Shown here: positions 44,666 to 52,926 of the stretch, piece by piece
How the letters are laid out: each line of letters opens with the position of its first letter
How positions within the stretch are numbered: position 1 is the stretch's first letter
Assembly (NCBI RefSeq): GCF_014205255.1
Contig: NZ_JACHNE010000001.1
Span: forward strand, 992,001 to 1,056,000
From: Streptomyces caelestis
GTDB lineage: Bacteria; Actinomycetota; Actinomycetes; Streptomycetales; Streptomycetaceae
Length of the DNA stretch: 64,000 bases
Reading direction: 5' to 3'
The notes under the pieces: generated by a model
Database searches by the model: none
What the model was told of the DNA's origin: nothing
What the model saw: the letters and a program-made list of their open reading frames with translations, nothing else
Made by a program: the position numbers and the translations under genes

Positions 44666-45352
44666 ATGTGCCCGCGCAGCGCCTCGGTCAATGAACAGTT
44701 GCGGAGGCGTTCGAAGGAGCGACTTCTCCAGGCGGCGATCGAGCTGGTCGGCGAGCGCGGCTTCGAGGCCACGACGCTCGGTGACATCGCCGACCGGGCG
44801 GGCTCGGCCCGCGGGCTGGTCTCGTACTACTTCCCGGGCAAACGCCAGCTCGTGCAGTCCGCCGTGCACCGGCTGATGCACCGCACGCTGGAGGAGGCGC
44901 TGGAGCGCGAGCCGCGTACCGAGGACGGCCGGGAGCGGATGGCCCGGGCCATCGACGCGATCCTGGGCCTGGCCAGGGACCGGCCCGTGCTCATGCGCCA
45001 GCACATGGCGGGGCTGTTGCAGGCCGAGGGCTTCGTACCCTGCCCGGAACAGCGGCGCTTGGCCGAACTGCTGCGGGACACCGTCGCCCGGCACGGGTCG
45101 CGGGACGTCGACAGCGACTACCCGATGCTGCGCGCCCTGCTGATGGGTGCCGTGTACGCCGCCCTGGTGCCGGGGGTGCCGATGCCGGTCCCGGTGCTGC
45201 GGGCCGAGCTGTTCAAGCGCTACCAGCTCGACTGGGAGCTTGGCCTCCCGCCGGAGACCGGAGCCTCCGGCGGGCGGAGTGACAGGGATCTGTCGCGGTT
45301 CTTCGCGACCGGTGCCGCACCGCAGTGCGGTCCGACGGGTCAGCCGAAGTAG
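44666..45352 (+). CDS. TetR-family transcriptional regulator
   Basis: The 228-residue repressor has an N-terminal HTH (RLLQAAIELVGERGFEAT, then TLGDIADRAGSARGLVSYYF) and a helical ligand domain. AGGAG lies 8 nt before the ATG. The palindrome at 44631-44651 covers its promoter, so autoregulation is likely. No divergent target gene is adjacent: the HAD gene upstream is on the same strand and the LVIVD gene is convergent, overlapping by 13 bp. The ligand and other targets are unknown. Confidence 0.88.
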   Translation: MCPRSASVNEQLRRRSKERLLQAAIELVGERGFEATTLGDIADRAGSARGLVSYYFPGKRQLVQSAVHRLMHRTLEEALEREPRTEDGRERMARAIDAILGLARDRPVLMRQHMAGLLQAEGFVPCPEQRRLAELLRDTVARHGSRDVDSDYPMLRALLMGAVYAALVPGVPMPVPVLRAELFKRYQLDWELGLPPETGASGGRSDRDLSRFFATGAAPQCGPTGQPK

Positions 45353-46842
45353 TCCGGCTGTGTCTGGACGTTGAGCTCCCGCAGGTGGATCCACCGTGCC
45401 GGGTCCGTGCGCCGGTCCTTGATCTTCAGGACGTCGAAGCCCTTGGTGATCTCGTTCGAGTAGATGTAGCCGTTGTAGTAGTAAGCCGACCACGAACCGC
45501 CGAAGGTCAGCCGGTCGGTGCTCGCCGGGCCGCGTTCGAAGTAGGCGATCTCCCTGGGCTTCGACGAGTCGGTGAACTCCCAGACGGACACACCGCCCTG
45601 GTACCAGGCCTGGACCATCAGGTCCCTGCCCTTCACCGGGATCAGCGAGCCGTTGTGGGCCACGCAGTTCTCGGTGTCCGCCTGGTGGCGGGAGATCTTG
45701 AAGTAGGTGCGGAAGACGAGCTTGCGCTCGTCGCCCTTGCCGACGATGTCGTAGATGCCGTCGGCACCGCGGTTCGGGCCGGTCGCCGCGTTGCAGGTGG
45801 CCGCGGGGCCGCCGCCCAGCTCGTCGGTGAACACGACCTTGTTCGCCTTCTGGTTGAAGGTCGCCGAGTGCCAGAAGGAGAAGTTGACGTTGTCCTGCAC
45901 CCGGTCGATGACCTTCGGGCGCTCCGGGTCCTTGACGGAGAACAGGATGCCGTCCCCCATGCAGGCGCCCGCGGCCAGGTCCTTTGAGGGCAGCACGGTG
46001 ATGTCGTGGCAGCCGGTGGTCTTGGAGACGCCCGGATTGGCGGGCCCGCCCGGATTGCCGCCGCCGTCCGGCCCCTCACCGGGGAACAACACGGGGAAGC
46101 CCACGACCGCCGCCTTCTCGGGGGCGTTGCGCGGCACCTTGATGACGGAGATGCCGTCGTGCGGCGGCCGGCAGTCGGGGTAGGCGGCGTTCGGCGCGTA
46201 CGAGGAGACGTAGACGTAGACGTTGCGGCGCTCGGGCACCAGCGTGTGGGTGTGCGAGCCGCAGGCGGTCTCGACGGCGGCGACGTACCTCGGGTTCCGC
46301 TTGTCGCTGATGTCGAAGACCTTCATGCCCTCCCACGAGGACTTCTCGGTCGCCGGCTGTGTGGTACTGCTGCAACTGCTGTCGCTGCGCGAGGAGTCGG
46401 TGGACAGGAACAGCAGGTCGCCGGAGACGGAGATGTCGTTCTGCGAGCCCGGGCACAGCACCTGCGCGACCGTCTTCGGTGCCCTGGGATCGCCGATGTC
46501 GAAGATGCGGAAGCCGTCGTAGTTGCCGGCGAAGGCGTACCTGCCCTGGAAGGCCAGGTCCGTGTTGATGCCGGGCAGCACGTCCTTGGGGATGTTGGCG
46601 ACGTGCTCGATGTTGGCGGAGTGGACGATCTCGTCCTGGCCGGGTATCTCGCCGTTCGCGATGGCCTCGCGCGCCTCGGCCCGCGCGCTCTCGGAGACCT
46701 CCTTCGGCGTGGGCGGCGCGTCCCCCGGGTCGGGGGTGGCCCCTGCCGGCGCCGCCACGAGGAGCGCGGCCAGCAGTCCGCCGGCGATCGCGCCGGCTCC
46801 CAGGCGTCTGCGGCGTGTTCTGCGGTCGTTCAACAGGATCAC
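45340..46842 (-). CDS. Secreted LVIVD-repeat beta-propeller-like protein
   Basis: The 500-residue protein has a basic Tat/Sec-like leader (NDRRTRRRRLGAGAIAGG, cleavage near PAGA). LVIVD-type repeats follow, each about 50-60 residues (FAGNYDGFRIFDIGDPRAPK, WEGMKVFDISDKRNPRYV, DGILFSVKDPERPKVID, GGVSVWEFTDSSKPREI). These form a propeller-like surface protein. No catalytic motif is seen. GTG at 46842 follows GGGAGGAAAACA, a strong ribosome site. It is divergent from a DUF305 lipoprotein gene 110 bp away, a pairing often seen in streptomycetes. Confidence 0.85.
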   Translation of the reverse strand: MILLNDRRTRRRRLGAGAIAGGLLAALLVAAPAGATPDPGDAPPTPKEVSESARAEAREAIANGEIPGQDEIVHSANIEHVANIPKDVLPGINTDLAFQGRYAFAGNYDGFRIFDIGDPRAPKTVAQVLCPGSQNDISVSGDLLFLSTDSSRSDSSCSSTTQPATEKSSWEGMKVFDISDKRNPRYVAAVETACGSHTHTLVPERRNVYVYVSSYAPNAAYPDCRPPHDGISVIKVPRNAPEKAAVVGFPVLFPGEGPDGGGNPGGPANPGVSKTTGCHDITVLPSKDLAAGACMGDGILFSVKDPERPKVIDRVQDNVNFSFWHSATFNQKANKVVFTDELGGGPAATCNAATGPNRGADGIYDIVGKGDERKLVFRTYFKISRHQADTENCVAHNGSLIPVKGRDLMVQAWYQGGVSVWEFTDSSKPREIAYFERGPASTDRLTFGGSWSAYYYNGYIYSNEITKGFDVLKIKDRRTDPARWIHLRELNVQTQPDYFG

Positions 46843-46952
46843 TGTTTTCCTCCCTGGTGCCGTTCGCTGCGGAACGGTTCACGCACCACGCAGTATCGTC
46901 CTCGTCATGCACATATCAATAGACCGCAATCCGCCTGCCGCAGGAGGTCGTT

Positions 46953-47606
46953 GTGCTCTTCCGTCGCGCGTCCCGTACGTCCGCCGTCACGACGGGGCTG
47001 GTCGCCCTGGCCGCCCTCACGGCCGGGGGCTGCGACTCCGGTCCGGACCGGAAGCCGGCCGCCGCGGACGGGCCTGCCGTGATCGCGCCGGGTGAGCCCG
47101 GCGAGGCGAACCGCACCCTGTCGGCCGAGGAGGCCGCCGACCAGCACTCGGAGAACGACTCCCCCAACTCGGCGGATGTCTCCTACGCCCGCATGATGAT
47201 CGACCACCACGCCCAGGCTCTGGTGATGACCGAACTCGCCCCGCGGCGCGCCGAGTCGGCGCAGGTGAAACGGATCGCCGAACGGATCGCCGCCGCCCAG
47301 AAGCCGGAGATCGAGGCCATGAAGGGCTGGCTGAAGTCGCACGGCAAGCCACTGAAGGCAGAGCGGCACGAGCACGCCGTGATGCCCGGGATGGCCACCG
47401 AGGCACAACTGAACGAGCTCCGCGCCGCCGGCGGGAAGACGTTCGACCAGCTCTTCCTGACGCTGATGACGACCCATCACCAGGGCGCGATCACGATGGC
47501 CACCGACGTGAAGGGACAGGGCAACAACATCCGGATCGAGGAGATGGCCGACGAGGTGATCGCCCAGCAGACGAGCGAGATCACACGGATGCGGGACATG
47601 CTCTAG
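46953..47606 (+). CDS. DUF305 lipoprotein
   Basis: The 217-residue protein has a lipobox LTAGGC (Cys about 27), so it should be anchored outside the membrane. A helical DUF305 domain follows with two HH motifs in equivalent places (YARMMIDHHAQALVMTELA and LMTTHHQGAITMATDV), suggesting an internal duplication. DUF305 has a ferritin-like four-helix form; the His pairs could bind metal. AGGAGG lies 5 nt before the GTG start. It is divergent from the LVIVD gene, and the two probably act together at the cell surface. Confidence 0.88.
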   Translation: MLFRRASRTSAVTTGLVALAALTAGGCDSGPDRKPAAADGPAVIAPGEPGEANRTLSAEEAADQHSENDSPNSADVSYARMMIDHHAQALVMTELAPRRAESAQVKRIAERIAAAQKPEIEAMKGWLKSHGKPLKAERHEHAVMPGMATEAQLNELRAAGGKTFDQLFLTLMTTHHQGAITMATDVKGQGNNIRIEEMADEVIAQQTSEITRMRDML

Positions 47607-47658
47607 GCGGGGCCCCGGCAGGCTTGCGGTCCCGGTCGCGCCCCGGGGCCGGACCCGC

Positions 47659-48177
47659 TCAGCGCCGGGCGCGGCGCGCCGTCAGGAGCCCGGCGTCCCG
47701 GGCCTGGCCGATCAGCCTGAGGGACTTGCGGCGGCTGTGCCCGGTCGCGCACATCACGGCGAGGACCGGATCGGCACCGTCCCGCTGGGCCGCGCGGTAC
47801 TCCTGCGCGACCAGCCACCGCCCCTGCGCACCGAGCGGCCAGGCCGGCCGGGCACGCCGCCCCCGGCCTCCCCGGTCCTCGGGAGCCGTCGCGGCACCGG
47901 CGCAGCACGCCTCGGCCAGCGAGTCCTCGATCCAGTCGGCGAGCACCGCCAGGTCGTCGAGAGACAGCGCGGGCTGCGCCCGTACGTCCTCGACGCCGAC
48001 GCATCCCCCGGCCACGACGGCCAGTGCGTCGACGTGGGCGCCGTCCGTGAAGGCCAGCCGGACGTCGAACCACCGCGTGGCGTCCCCGTTCTCCCGCACT
48101 TCCCACGCGGGCCGCACGGACACCGCGCTGTCCACCGGCGAGCGATCAGAAAGATTGAGAAAGGATGCTTCCAGCAT
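47659..48177 (-). CDS. Hypothetical protein (possibly DUF6214)
   Basis: The 172-residue soluble protein has an N-terminal beta-rich half (VDSAVSVRPAWEVRENGDAT, FDVRLAFTDGAHVDALAVVA) and a C-terminal helical part. The latter has a small HTH-like segment (GADPVLAVMCATGHSRRKSLRLIGQARD). I recall similar streptomycete proteins labelled DUF6214, but this is uncertain. It has no signal or membrane segment. It is convergent with the DUF305 gene and divergent from the ferredoxin reductase gene. The A+T-rich sequence after 48177 likely holds its promoter. Confidence 0.55.
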   Translation of the reverse strand: MLEASFLNLSDRSPVDSAVSVRPAWEVRENGDATRWFDVRLAFTDGAHVDALAVVAGGCVGVEDVRAQPALSLDDLAVLADWIEDSLAEACCAGAATAPEDRGGRGRRARPAWPLGAQGRWLVAQEYRAAQRDGADPVLAVMCATGHSRRKSLRLIGQARDAGLLTARRARR

Positions 48178-48332
48178 ACACAGAACGTAACCGAATGATC
48201 ACATTCCCTACAGATCGGACACGCACCCCGATCGGAGCACAGCACCCTGTCAGCGGAGCCCGGCCGGTGCGATGCTGGAGGCATCAGCGCTCTCGTGAGA
48301 TCCCTCGGGATCCCCGGGTAAGGAGTTCCGCC

Positions 48333-49676
48333 GTGCTGCGAGTCGCCGTCGTAGGCTCCGGGCCGAGCGGGTGCTACACCGCCCAGAGCCTCGTCCAGCA
48401 GAACCCCGAGGTGCGCGTCGACGTCCTGGACCGGCTGCCGTGCCCGTACGGCCTGGTCCGCTACGGCGTGGCTCCGGACCACGAGAAGATCAAGTCGCTC
48501 CAGAACAACCTGCGCACCATCCTGGAGCACGACCGGGTCCGGTTCCTCGGAGGTGTCCAGGCGGGCCCCGGCGGGGTGCCGGTCGCCCGGCTGCGGGAGC
48601 TCTACCACGCGGTGGTGTACTGCGTGGGCGCCGCCACCGACCGGCATCTGGGCATCCCCGGGGAGGAGCTGCCGGGCAGCTGGTCGGCGACGCAGTTCGT
48701 GTCCTGGTACAGCGCCCACCCGGACGCCGTGGACGCCGGATTCCTGCGGGAGGCCCGGTCGGCCGTGGTGATCGGCGTCGGGAATGTCGCCGTGGACGTC
48801 ACCCGGATGCTGGCGCGCGGCCTGGCCGAGCTCAGCCCGACCGACATGCCACAGGCGGCCCTGGCCACACTGGCGGCGAGCCAGGTGACAGAGATCCACA
48901 TGGTGGGCCGGCGCGGCCCGTCCCAGGCCCGCTTCACCACCAAGGAGCTACGCGAACTGGGCACCCTGCCGGAGACCGACGTCATCGTGGACCCGGCGGA
49001 GCTGGCCCTGGACCCCGGATACACCGACCCGTCCGCCCTGCCCGCCGTACAGCGCCGCAACGTGGAGGTCCTGCGTGGCTGGGCCGAGACACCGCCGAGC
49101 GGCGCCCCCCGCCGGATCCGGCTGCGCTTCTTCCTCCGTCCGGCCGCACTGCTCGCCGAGCGGGGCCACGTGGGCGCGGTACGGTTCGAGCGGACGGCAC
49201 CGGACGGGCACGGCGGCGTGACGGGCACGGGCTGGTTCGAGGACGTCGAGGCGCAGTTGGCGCTGCGCTCGGTGGGCTATCGCGGAGTGCCGCTGGAAGG
49301 GCTGCCGTTCGACCCGGACAGCGGCACGGTGCCGAATCTGGCCGGGCGCGTCCTGCGCGAGGGCGTCGTCACACCCGGCGAGTACGTGGCCGGCTGGATC
49401 AAGCGGGGCCCGACGGGCGTCATCGGTACGAACCGCCCCTGCGCGAAGGAGACGGCGACATCGCTGCTGGAGGACGCCCCCGCGCTCGCCATGAAGGCCG
49501 TACCCGACGACCCCCTCGCGGCCTTGCGCGCCGAAGGCACCGACGCGGTCGAATGGACGGGCTGGCAGTCGATCGAGCGAGCGGAGGCGGAACTGGGCGC
49601 ATCGCTGGGCCGCGGAGTGGTCAAGCTCCCGGACTGGCAGTCCCTGATGAACGCCGCGCAGGGCAACAGGCTCTAA
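48333..49676 (+). CDS. Ferredoxin-NADP+ reductase (adrenodoxin reductase/FprA type)
   Basis: The 447-residue flavoprotein begins with the FAD motif VAVVGSGPSGCYTAQSL and has the family's CPYGLVRYGVAPDHEKIK, the NADP motif VVIGVGNVAVDVTRML with VGRRGPSQARFT, and the late GWIKRGPTGVIGTNRPCA. This is the FprA/adrenodoxin-reductase class, which passes electrons from NADPH to ferredoxins serving P450s and similar enzymes. GTG at 48333 has AGGAG 8 nt upstream. No ferredoxin or P450 gene is nearby. Compared with 450-460-residue relatives it appears complete. Confidence 0.9.
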   Translation: MLRVAVVGSGPSGCYTAQSLVQQNPEVRVDVLDRLPCPYGLVRYGVAPDHEKIKSLQNNLRTILEHDRVRFLGGVQAGPGGVPVARLRELYHAVVYCVGAATDRHLGIPGEELPGSWSATQFVSWYSAHPDAVDAGFLREARSAVVIGVGNVAVDVTRMLARGLAELSPTDMPQAALATLAASQVTEIHMVGRRGPSQARFTTKELRELGTLPETDVIVDPAELALDPGYTDPSALPAVQRRNVEVLRGWAETPPSGAPRRIRLRFFLRPAALLAERGHVGAVRFERTAPDGHGGVTGTGWFEDVEAQLALRSVGYRGVPLEGLPFDPDSGTVPNLAGRVLREGVVTPGEYVAGWIKRGPTGVIGTNRPCAKETATSLLEDAPALAMKAVPDDPLAALRAEGTDAVEWTGWQSIERAEAELGASLGRGVVKLPDWQSLMNAAQGNRL

Positions 49677-49855
49677 GACCGCCCGGCCTGCCGGCCCGCC
49701 GCGTCGAGCAGGGCATCCAACAGCCCCGGAAACAGCTCGTCCAGATCGTCCCGCCGCAGCCCGTTCATCTTGGCCGTCCCCCGGTACACCTGCCGAATCA
49801 CCCCACTCTCCCGCAGCACCCGGAAGTGATGGGTGGGCAAGCCGGAGACGAGGCT
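49673..49855 (-). pseudogene. ArsR-family regulator remnant (C-terminal half)
   Basis: The reading frame ending at 49673 encodes GLPTHHFRVLRESGVIRQVY, then RGTAKMNGLRRDDLDELFPG, the recognition helix, wing and tail of an ArsR-type winged-helix regulator. Upstream of about 49855 the frame has no ArsR character and no start codon, so the N-terminal half is missing. It abuts, at the same point, the remnant of a flavin oxidoreductase on the other strand, which indicates that one deletion removed the N-termini of a divergent pair. Confidence 0.7.
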
Positions 49856-50101
49856 GCCGGTAGCCGCGGTGGGATTGATCACCGATGTCGAGCAGGCCGA
49901 GAAGATCCTGGCCAACGGCGAGGCCGAGCGGTCCTGCCGGGCCGCGAGCTGCTGCGCAACCCCTCGTGGGCCCGGCAGGCGGCGCGGGAACTCGGCGGTG
50001 AGGTGCGGGTGCCGGACCAGTACCACCGGTCGGTCTGGGTCGGCACCCGCACCCCGAGGCACACCGCCCACGTCAACCGGTCGCGCACGCCGTCCCGTTG
50101 A
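49854..50101 (+). pseudogene. NADH:flavin oxidoreductase (OYE/YqjM type) remnant
   Basis: The plus strand encodes the C-terminal FMN-barrel end of an old-yellow-enzyme family protein: LPVAAVGLITDVEQAEKILA then, after a one-base loss at about 49927, GRELLRNPSWARQAARELGG and VPDQYHRSV. The usual end of the family is near there, but the frame now runs on to 50101 into the neighbouring gene. About 280 N-terminal residues are absent. With the ArsR remnant on the other strand it forms a deletion scar. Confidence 0.72.
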
Positions 50102-51413
50102 GCGTGAACGCGGCCGGAGCGGCGCTGTTGCCGCCGTGACCGGCCTGGTAGCCGATGCTCACGCTCGCGCCGGGCGCGATGGTGCCGTTGTAGGACGCGT
50201 TGGCAGCGGTCACCGACCCGGACGAGGGCGTGTACGTGGCGCCCCAGCCGCCCGTGATCGTCTGCCCGGCGGGGATCGTGAAACCGAGCTTCCAGCCGTT
50301 GACCGTCGTCGTACCGGTGTTGGTGATCGTCACGGAGGCGGTCAGGCCGGTGTTCCAGGCGTTCACCGCGGCCGTCACCTTGCAGGCGCCGGGCTGGGGC
50401 TGGGGAGCCGGGCCCGGCTTGTCGAGGCCGAAGAAGGTGAGCACCCGGGATGCCATGCCGTGGGCGTACAGGTTGTGGCCGACGCCCTGGAGGCTGACGG
50501 CTTCCACGGGCGCCTGGTCGCCCGTGCCGCCGTAGCGGGTGCGGATCCAGCCGGACTGGGGTGTGTCGGTGGCGGCCGGGGTCTGGCTCACGCCCTGCAC
50601 GTTCGTCCACTGTTTGATCTGCTCCCCGAAGTTGGGGTAGCGCAGGACGTCGTCCTCGGTGCCGTGCCAGATCTGCATCCGCGGGCGGGGGCCGCTGTAA
50701 CCGGGGTACGCGTTCCGGACCAGGTCGCCCCACTCCTTCGGGGTGCGGGTGATCGTGCCGCCCGAGCAGTTGCTGTTCCACTCGGAGCCGTCGGTGGTGG
50801 CGAAGCAGGCGAACGGCACGCCGGAGAAGGCGGCGCCCGCCGCGAACACGTCGGGGTAGTCGCCGAGCAGGACGTTCGTCATCATCGCGCCGGAGGAGAT
50901 GCCGGTGGCGAACACCCGGCCGGTGTCGGCGTCGTAGGTGCGGGTCACCCAGTCGATCATCGACTTGATGCCGACCGGGTCGCTGCCGCCGCCGCGGCGC
51001 AGTGCCTGGGGCGAGGAGACGTCGAAGCACTTGCTGCTGCGTGTGACGGACGGGTAGAGCACGATGAACCCGTACTGATCCGCCAGCGTGTCGTACTCGG
51101 TGCCGTTGTACATGTCCGGGCCCGAGCCGGTGCACCAGTGCACGGCGACCACCACCGCCGGGTTCGGCCTGACGCTCTCCGGCACGTACAGGTACATCCG
51201 CAGGTTGCTGGGGTTCGTACCGAAGTCGGTGACCTCGGCGAGGGTCGCGGTGGCTACGGCCTTCTCAGGGGCTGAATCACGGGCGGGCTCGCGGGCGGCG
51301 GCCGCGGATGCGGTGAGCACCGTGGCCGCGAGCAGCGGCAGCAGCCCGGCGAGGAGGGCGAGGAGCGTCGACCGCAGCGGTCTCCTCGTCGAGGGGTGGG
51401 GGGTGGCAGGCAC
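50073..51413 (-). CDS. Secreted CE1/PHB depolymerase-family esterase with CBM2
   Basis: The 446-residue protein has a signal peptide (cleavage near ASAAAA, about 40). An alpha/beta-hydrolase esterase domain follows (YLYVPESVRPNPAVVVAVHW, nucleophile Ser in FATGISSGAMMTN, Asp in WHGTEDDVL, His in LQGVGHNLYAHG). A Pro/Gln linker leads to a family 2 carbohydrate-binding module (last about 100 residues, CKVTAAVNAWNTGLTASVTI to CATG). This is an acetylxylan or feruloyl esterase acting on plant cell wall. The GTG start follows GGAAAGGAC. It is downstream of the GH62 gene on the same strand with a 52-nt gap, so probably one operon. Confidence 0.9.
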   Translation of the reverse strand: MPATPHPSTRRPLRSTLLALLAGLLPLLAATVLTASAAAAREPARDSAPEKAVATATLAEVTDFGTNPSNLRMYLYVPESVRPNPAVVVAVHWCTGSGPDMYNGTEYDTLADQYGFIVLYPSVTRSSKCFDVSSPQALRRGGGSDPVGIKSMIDWVTRTYDADTGRVFATGISSGAMMTNVLLGDYPDVFAAGAAFSGVPFACFATTDGSEWNSNCSGGTITRTPKEWGDLVRNAYPGYSGPRPRMQIWHGTEDDVLRYPNFGEQIKQWTNVQGVSQTPAATDTPQSGWIRTRYGGTGDQAPVEAVSLQGVGHNLYAHGMASRVLTFFGLDKPGPAPQPQPGACKVTAAVNAWNTGLTASVTITNTGTTTVNGWKLGFTIPAGQTITGGWGATYTPSSGSVTAANASYNGTIAPGASVSIGYQAGHGGNSAAPAAFTLNGTACATG

Positions 51414-51465
51414 GTCCGGGTCCTTTCCGTTGTGAGGCGCGGCTCGCAGGACGTCGTACGGCGGT

Positions 51466-52560
51466 TCAGCAGGTGGAGTTCGTCTGGGTCAGCAGGGCCA
51501 GCCGCCAGGGCAGCCGGTAGTACTCGCCGCTGGAGGCCGGGTCCATCCCCTGGTAGAGGAACTGGAGGCGGCACGGGTCGATGGTGAGGGTCTGGTCGAC
51601 GCCGGAGCGGATCAGCTCGCCGTGACTGAAGTCCCTGGTCCAGGCGGGCTGTCCGGCCTCGAAGGCGACGTTGGACGAGCGGGCGAAGGGGTTGGCCTCG
51701 GTGTCGGCCAGCGGTTTCCACGTGCCGCCCAGGCTGTCGGCGGTCCAGGCCCGGAAGTAACGCCGCCAGTCGGATCCGGTCGCGAGCGCCTCGACGAGCA
51801 TGAGGTAGCCGCCGCCGCCGAGCCGGTAGACGTTGCCCGCCTCGAAGAGGTCGAAGCGGTTGGATTCGGACAGCACGATCGTGGTGTCGCGGAAGCCGTT
51901 CGGGAACTCGGCGAGGGTGGTGCGCGAGCGGTACTGGTGCCCGTTGCCGTCCGAGAAGAACAGGTAGCAGTCCGTCCGGTCGCAGATCGTCCAGAAGTCC
52001 AGCCAGGCGCCGTCGCCCTTGTTCTCGGTCACGATGGGCGGCTCACTGCCGAAGAAGTTCCGCGGCGCGCTCCAACTGAGCGGGTCGGAGGGGGTCTTGG
52101 TGGTGGAGTAGGACGGCGGTCCGGTCTGGTAGACCATGTACCAGGTCCGCTGGGGCGCGAAGTAGAAGACCTGGGGCGCCGCCGCGTACCGGTTGCCGAT
52201 GTCCGGGTTGGCGTCGAGGAACGTCTGGGGAGCCGAGGCGGCCTCGGACCACCGGGCGAAGCTCGTGTACCCGAGGCTCCAGCGCCCGGCGGTGTCGGCC
52301 GTCGTGAAGTAGACGTGCCAGCGGTCCTGGTAGCGGAACACCGTCGGATCCTTGACCGCCAGGACCGGGTGGCCGGCGTCCGGTTTCGGGCTGATCAGCG
52401 GGCCGCTCGAGGACCACGCGAACGACCCCGGCAGGGAGCCCTCGCGGCCGGGCTGCGGCGTGCCCGCGAGCGCCGGTCCCGGCGACAGGGCCAGGACACC
52501 GACGGCCAGCAGCGTGAACACCAGCCCGCTGGCGAACGTACGCATGCGCGGAGTCCTCAT
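51466..52560 (-). CDS. Secreted GH62 alpha-L-arabinofuranosidase
   Basis: The 364-residue enzyme has a signal peptide (cleavage near GPALA, about 32) and a five-bladed-propeller GH62 domain. Landmarks are FAWSSSGPLISPKPDAGHPV, AVKDPTVFRYQDRWHVYFTT, TWYMVYQTG, LDFWTICDRTDCYLFFSDGN and SNRFDLFEAGNVYRLGG. It removes arabinose from arabinoxylan. It has no CBM. ATG at 52560 gives a normal signal peptide. It is likely first in an operon with the CE1 esterase and lies 62 nt from a CebR-like box, so cellobiose/xylan-type repression is likely. Confidence 0.9.
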   Translation of the reverse strand: MRTPRMRTFASGLVFTLLAVGVLALSPGPALAGTPQPGREGSLPGSFAWSSSGPLISPKPDAGHPVLAVKDPTVFRYQDRWHVYFTTADTAGRWSLGYTSFARWSEAASAPQTFLDANPDIGNRYAAAPQVFYFAPQRTWYMVYQTGPPSYSTTKTPSDPLSWSAPRNFFGSEPPIVTENKGDGAWLDFWTICDRTDCYLFFSDGNGHQYRSRTTLAEFPNGFRDTTIVLSESNRFDLFEAGNVYRLGGGGYLMLVEALATGSDWRRYFRAWTADSLGGTWKPLADTEANPFARSSNVAFEAGQPAWTRDFSHGELIRSGVDQTLTIDPCRLQFLYQGMDPASSGEYYRLPWRLALLTQTNSTC

Positions 52561-52621
52561 CGACCCGCCCTCTCGTGAAGGGAAGCATCCCGACCGCATG
52601 GTGACATGGACATGGCTCTCA

Positions 52622-52635
52622 TGGAAGCGCTCCCA
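52622..52635. promoter_or_regulatory. CebR-like operator TGGAAGCGCTCCCA
   Basis: This 14-mer differs by one base (A for G at position 4) from the established CebR consensus TGGGAGCGCTCCCA of Streptomyces. It lies 62 nt upstream of the GH62 start. The pectate lyase gene begins 292 nt away on the other side. Confidence 0.65.
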
Positions 52636-52697
52636 CTCCGCTTCCCGCAGCGCCGGCGCTCCGACCAGGACCGGCTGAATGTGTTCTGCGCGAAGCG

Positions 52698-52726
52698 TTG
52701 ACTAGAAAGCGCTTGCCCCCTACGTT
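52698..52726 (+). promoter_or_regulatory. Promoter with LacI-type core in the spacer
   Basis: TTGACT and TACGTT are separated by exactly 17 nt on the plus strand. The spacer contains AAGCGCTT (52707-52714), a perfect 8-bp LacI-family-like core. It should drive the pectate lyase genes with a 5' UTR of nearly 200 nt. Confidence 0.55.
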
Positions 52727-52926
52727 CCGTTCAGCAGTGTGACCCGGAAGCGCCTCCGCCAGGGCGCCCGCCGAGGCCTGCCGCACCCGGGGAAGTGCAC
52801 TCCCAGGGCGTGGCGGGACATCCGGACCGGCCACACTCAGCGCGCGCGGTGAACAACATGGCGAACGGTATTCATGTACTTGACCGACCTGGCACCATGA
52901 AGGCACCACGAAGGGACGCACCCCAC

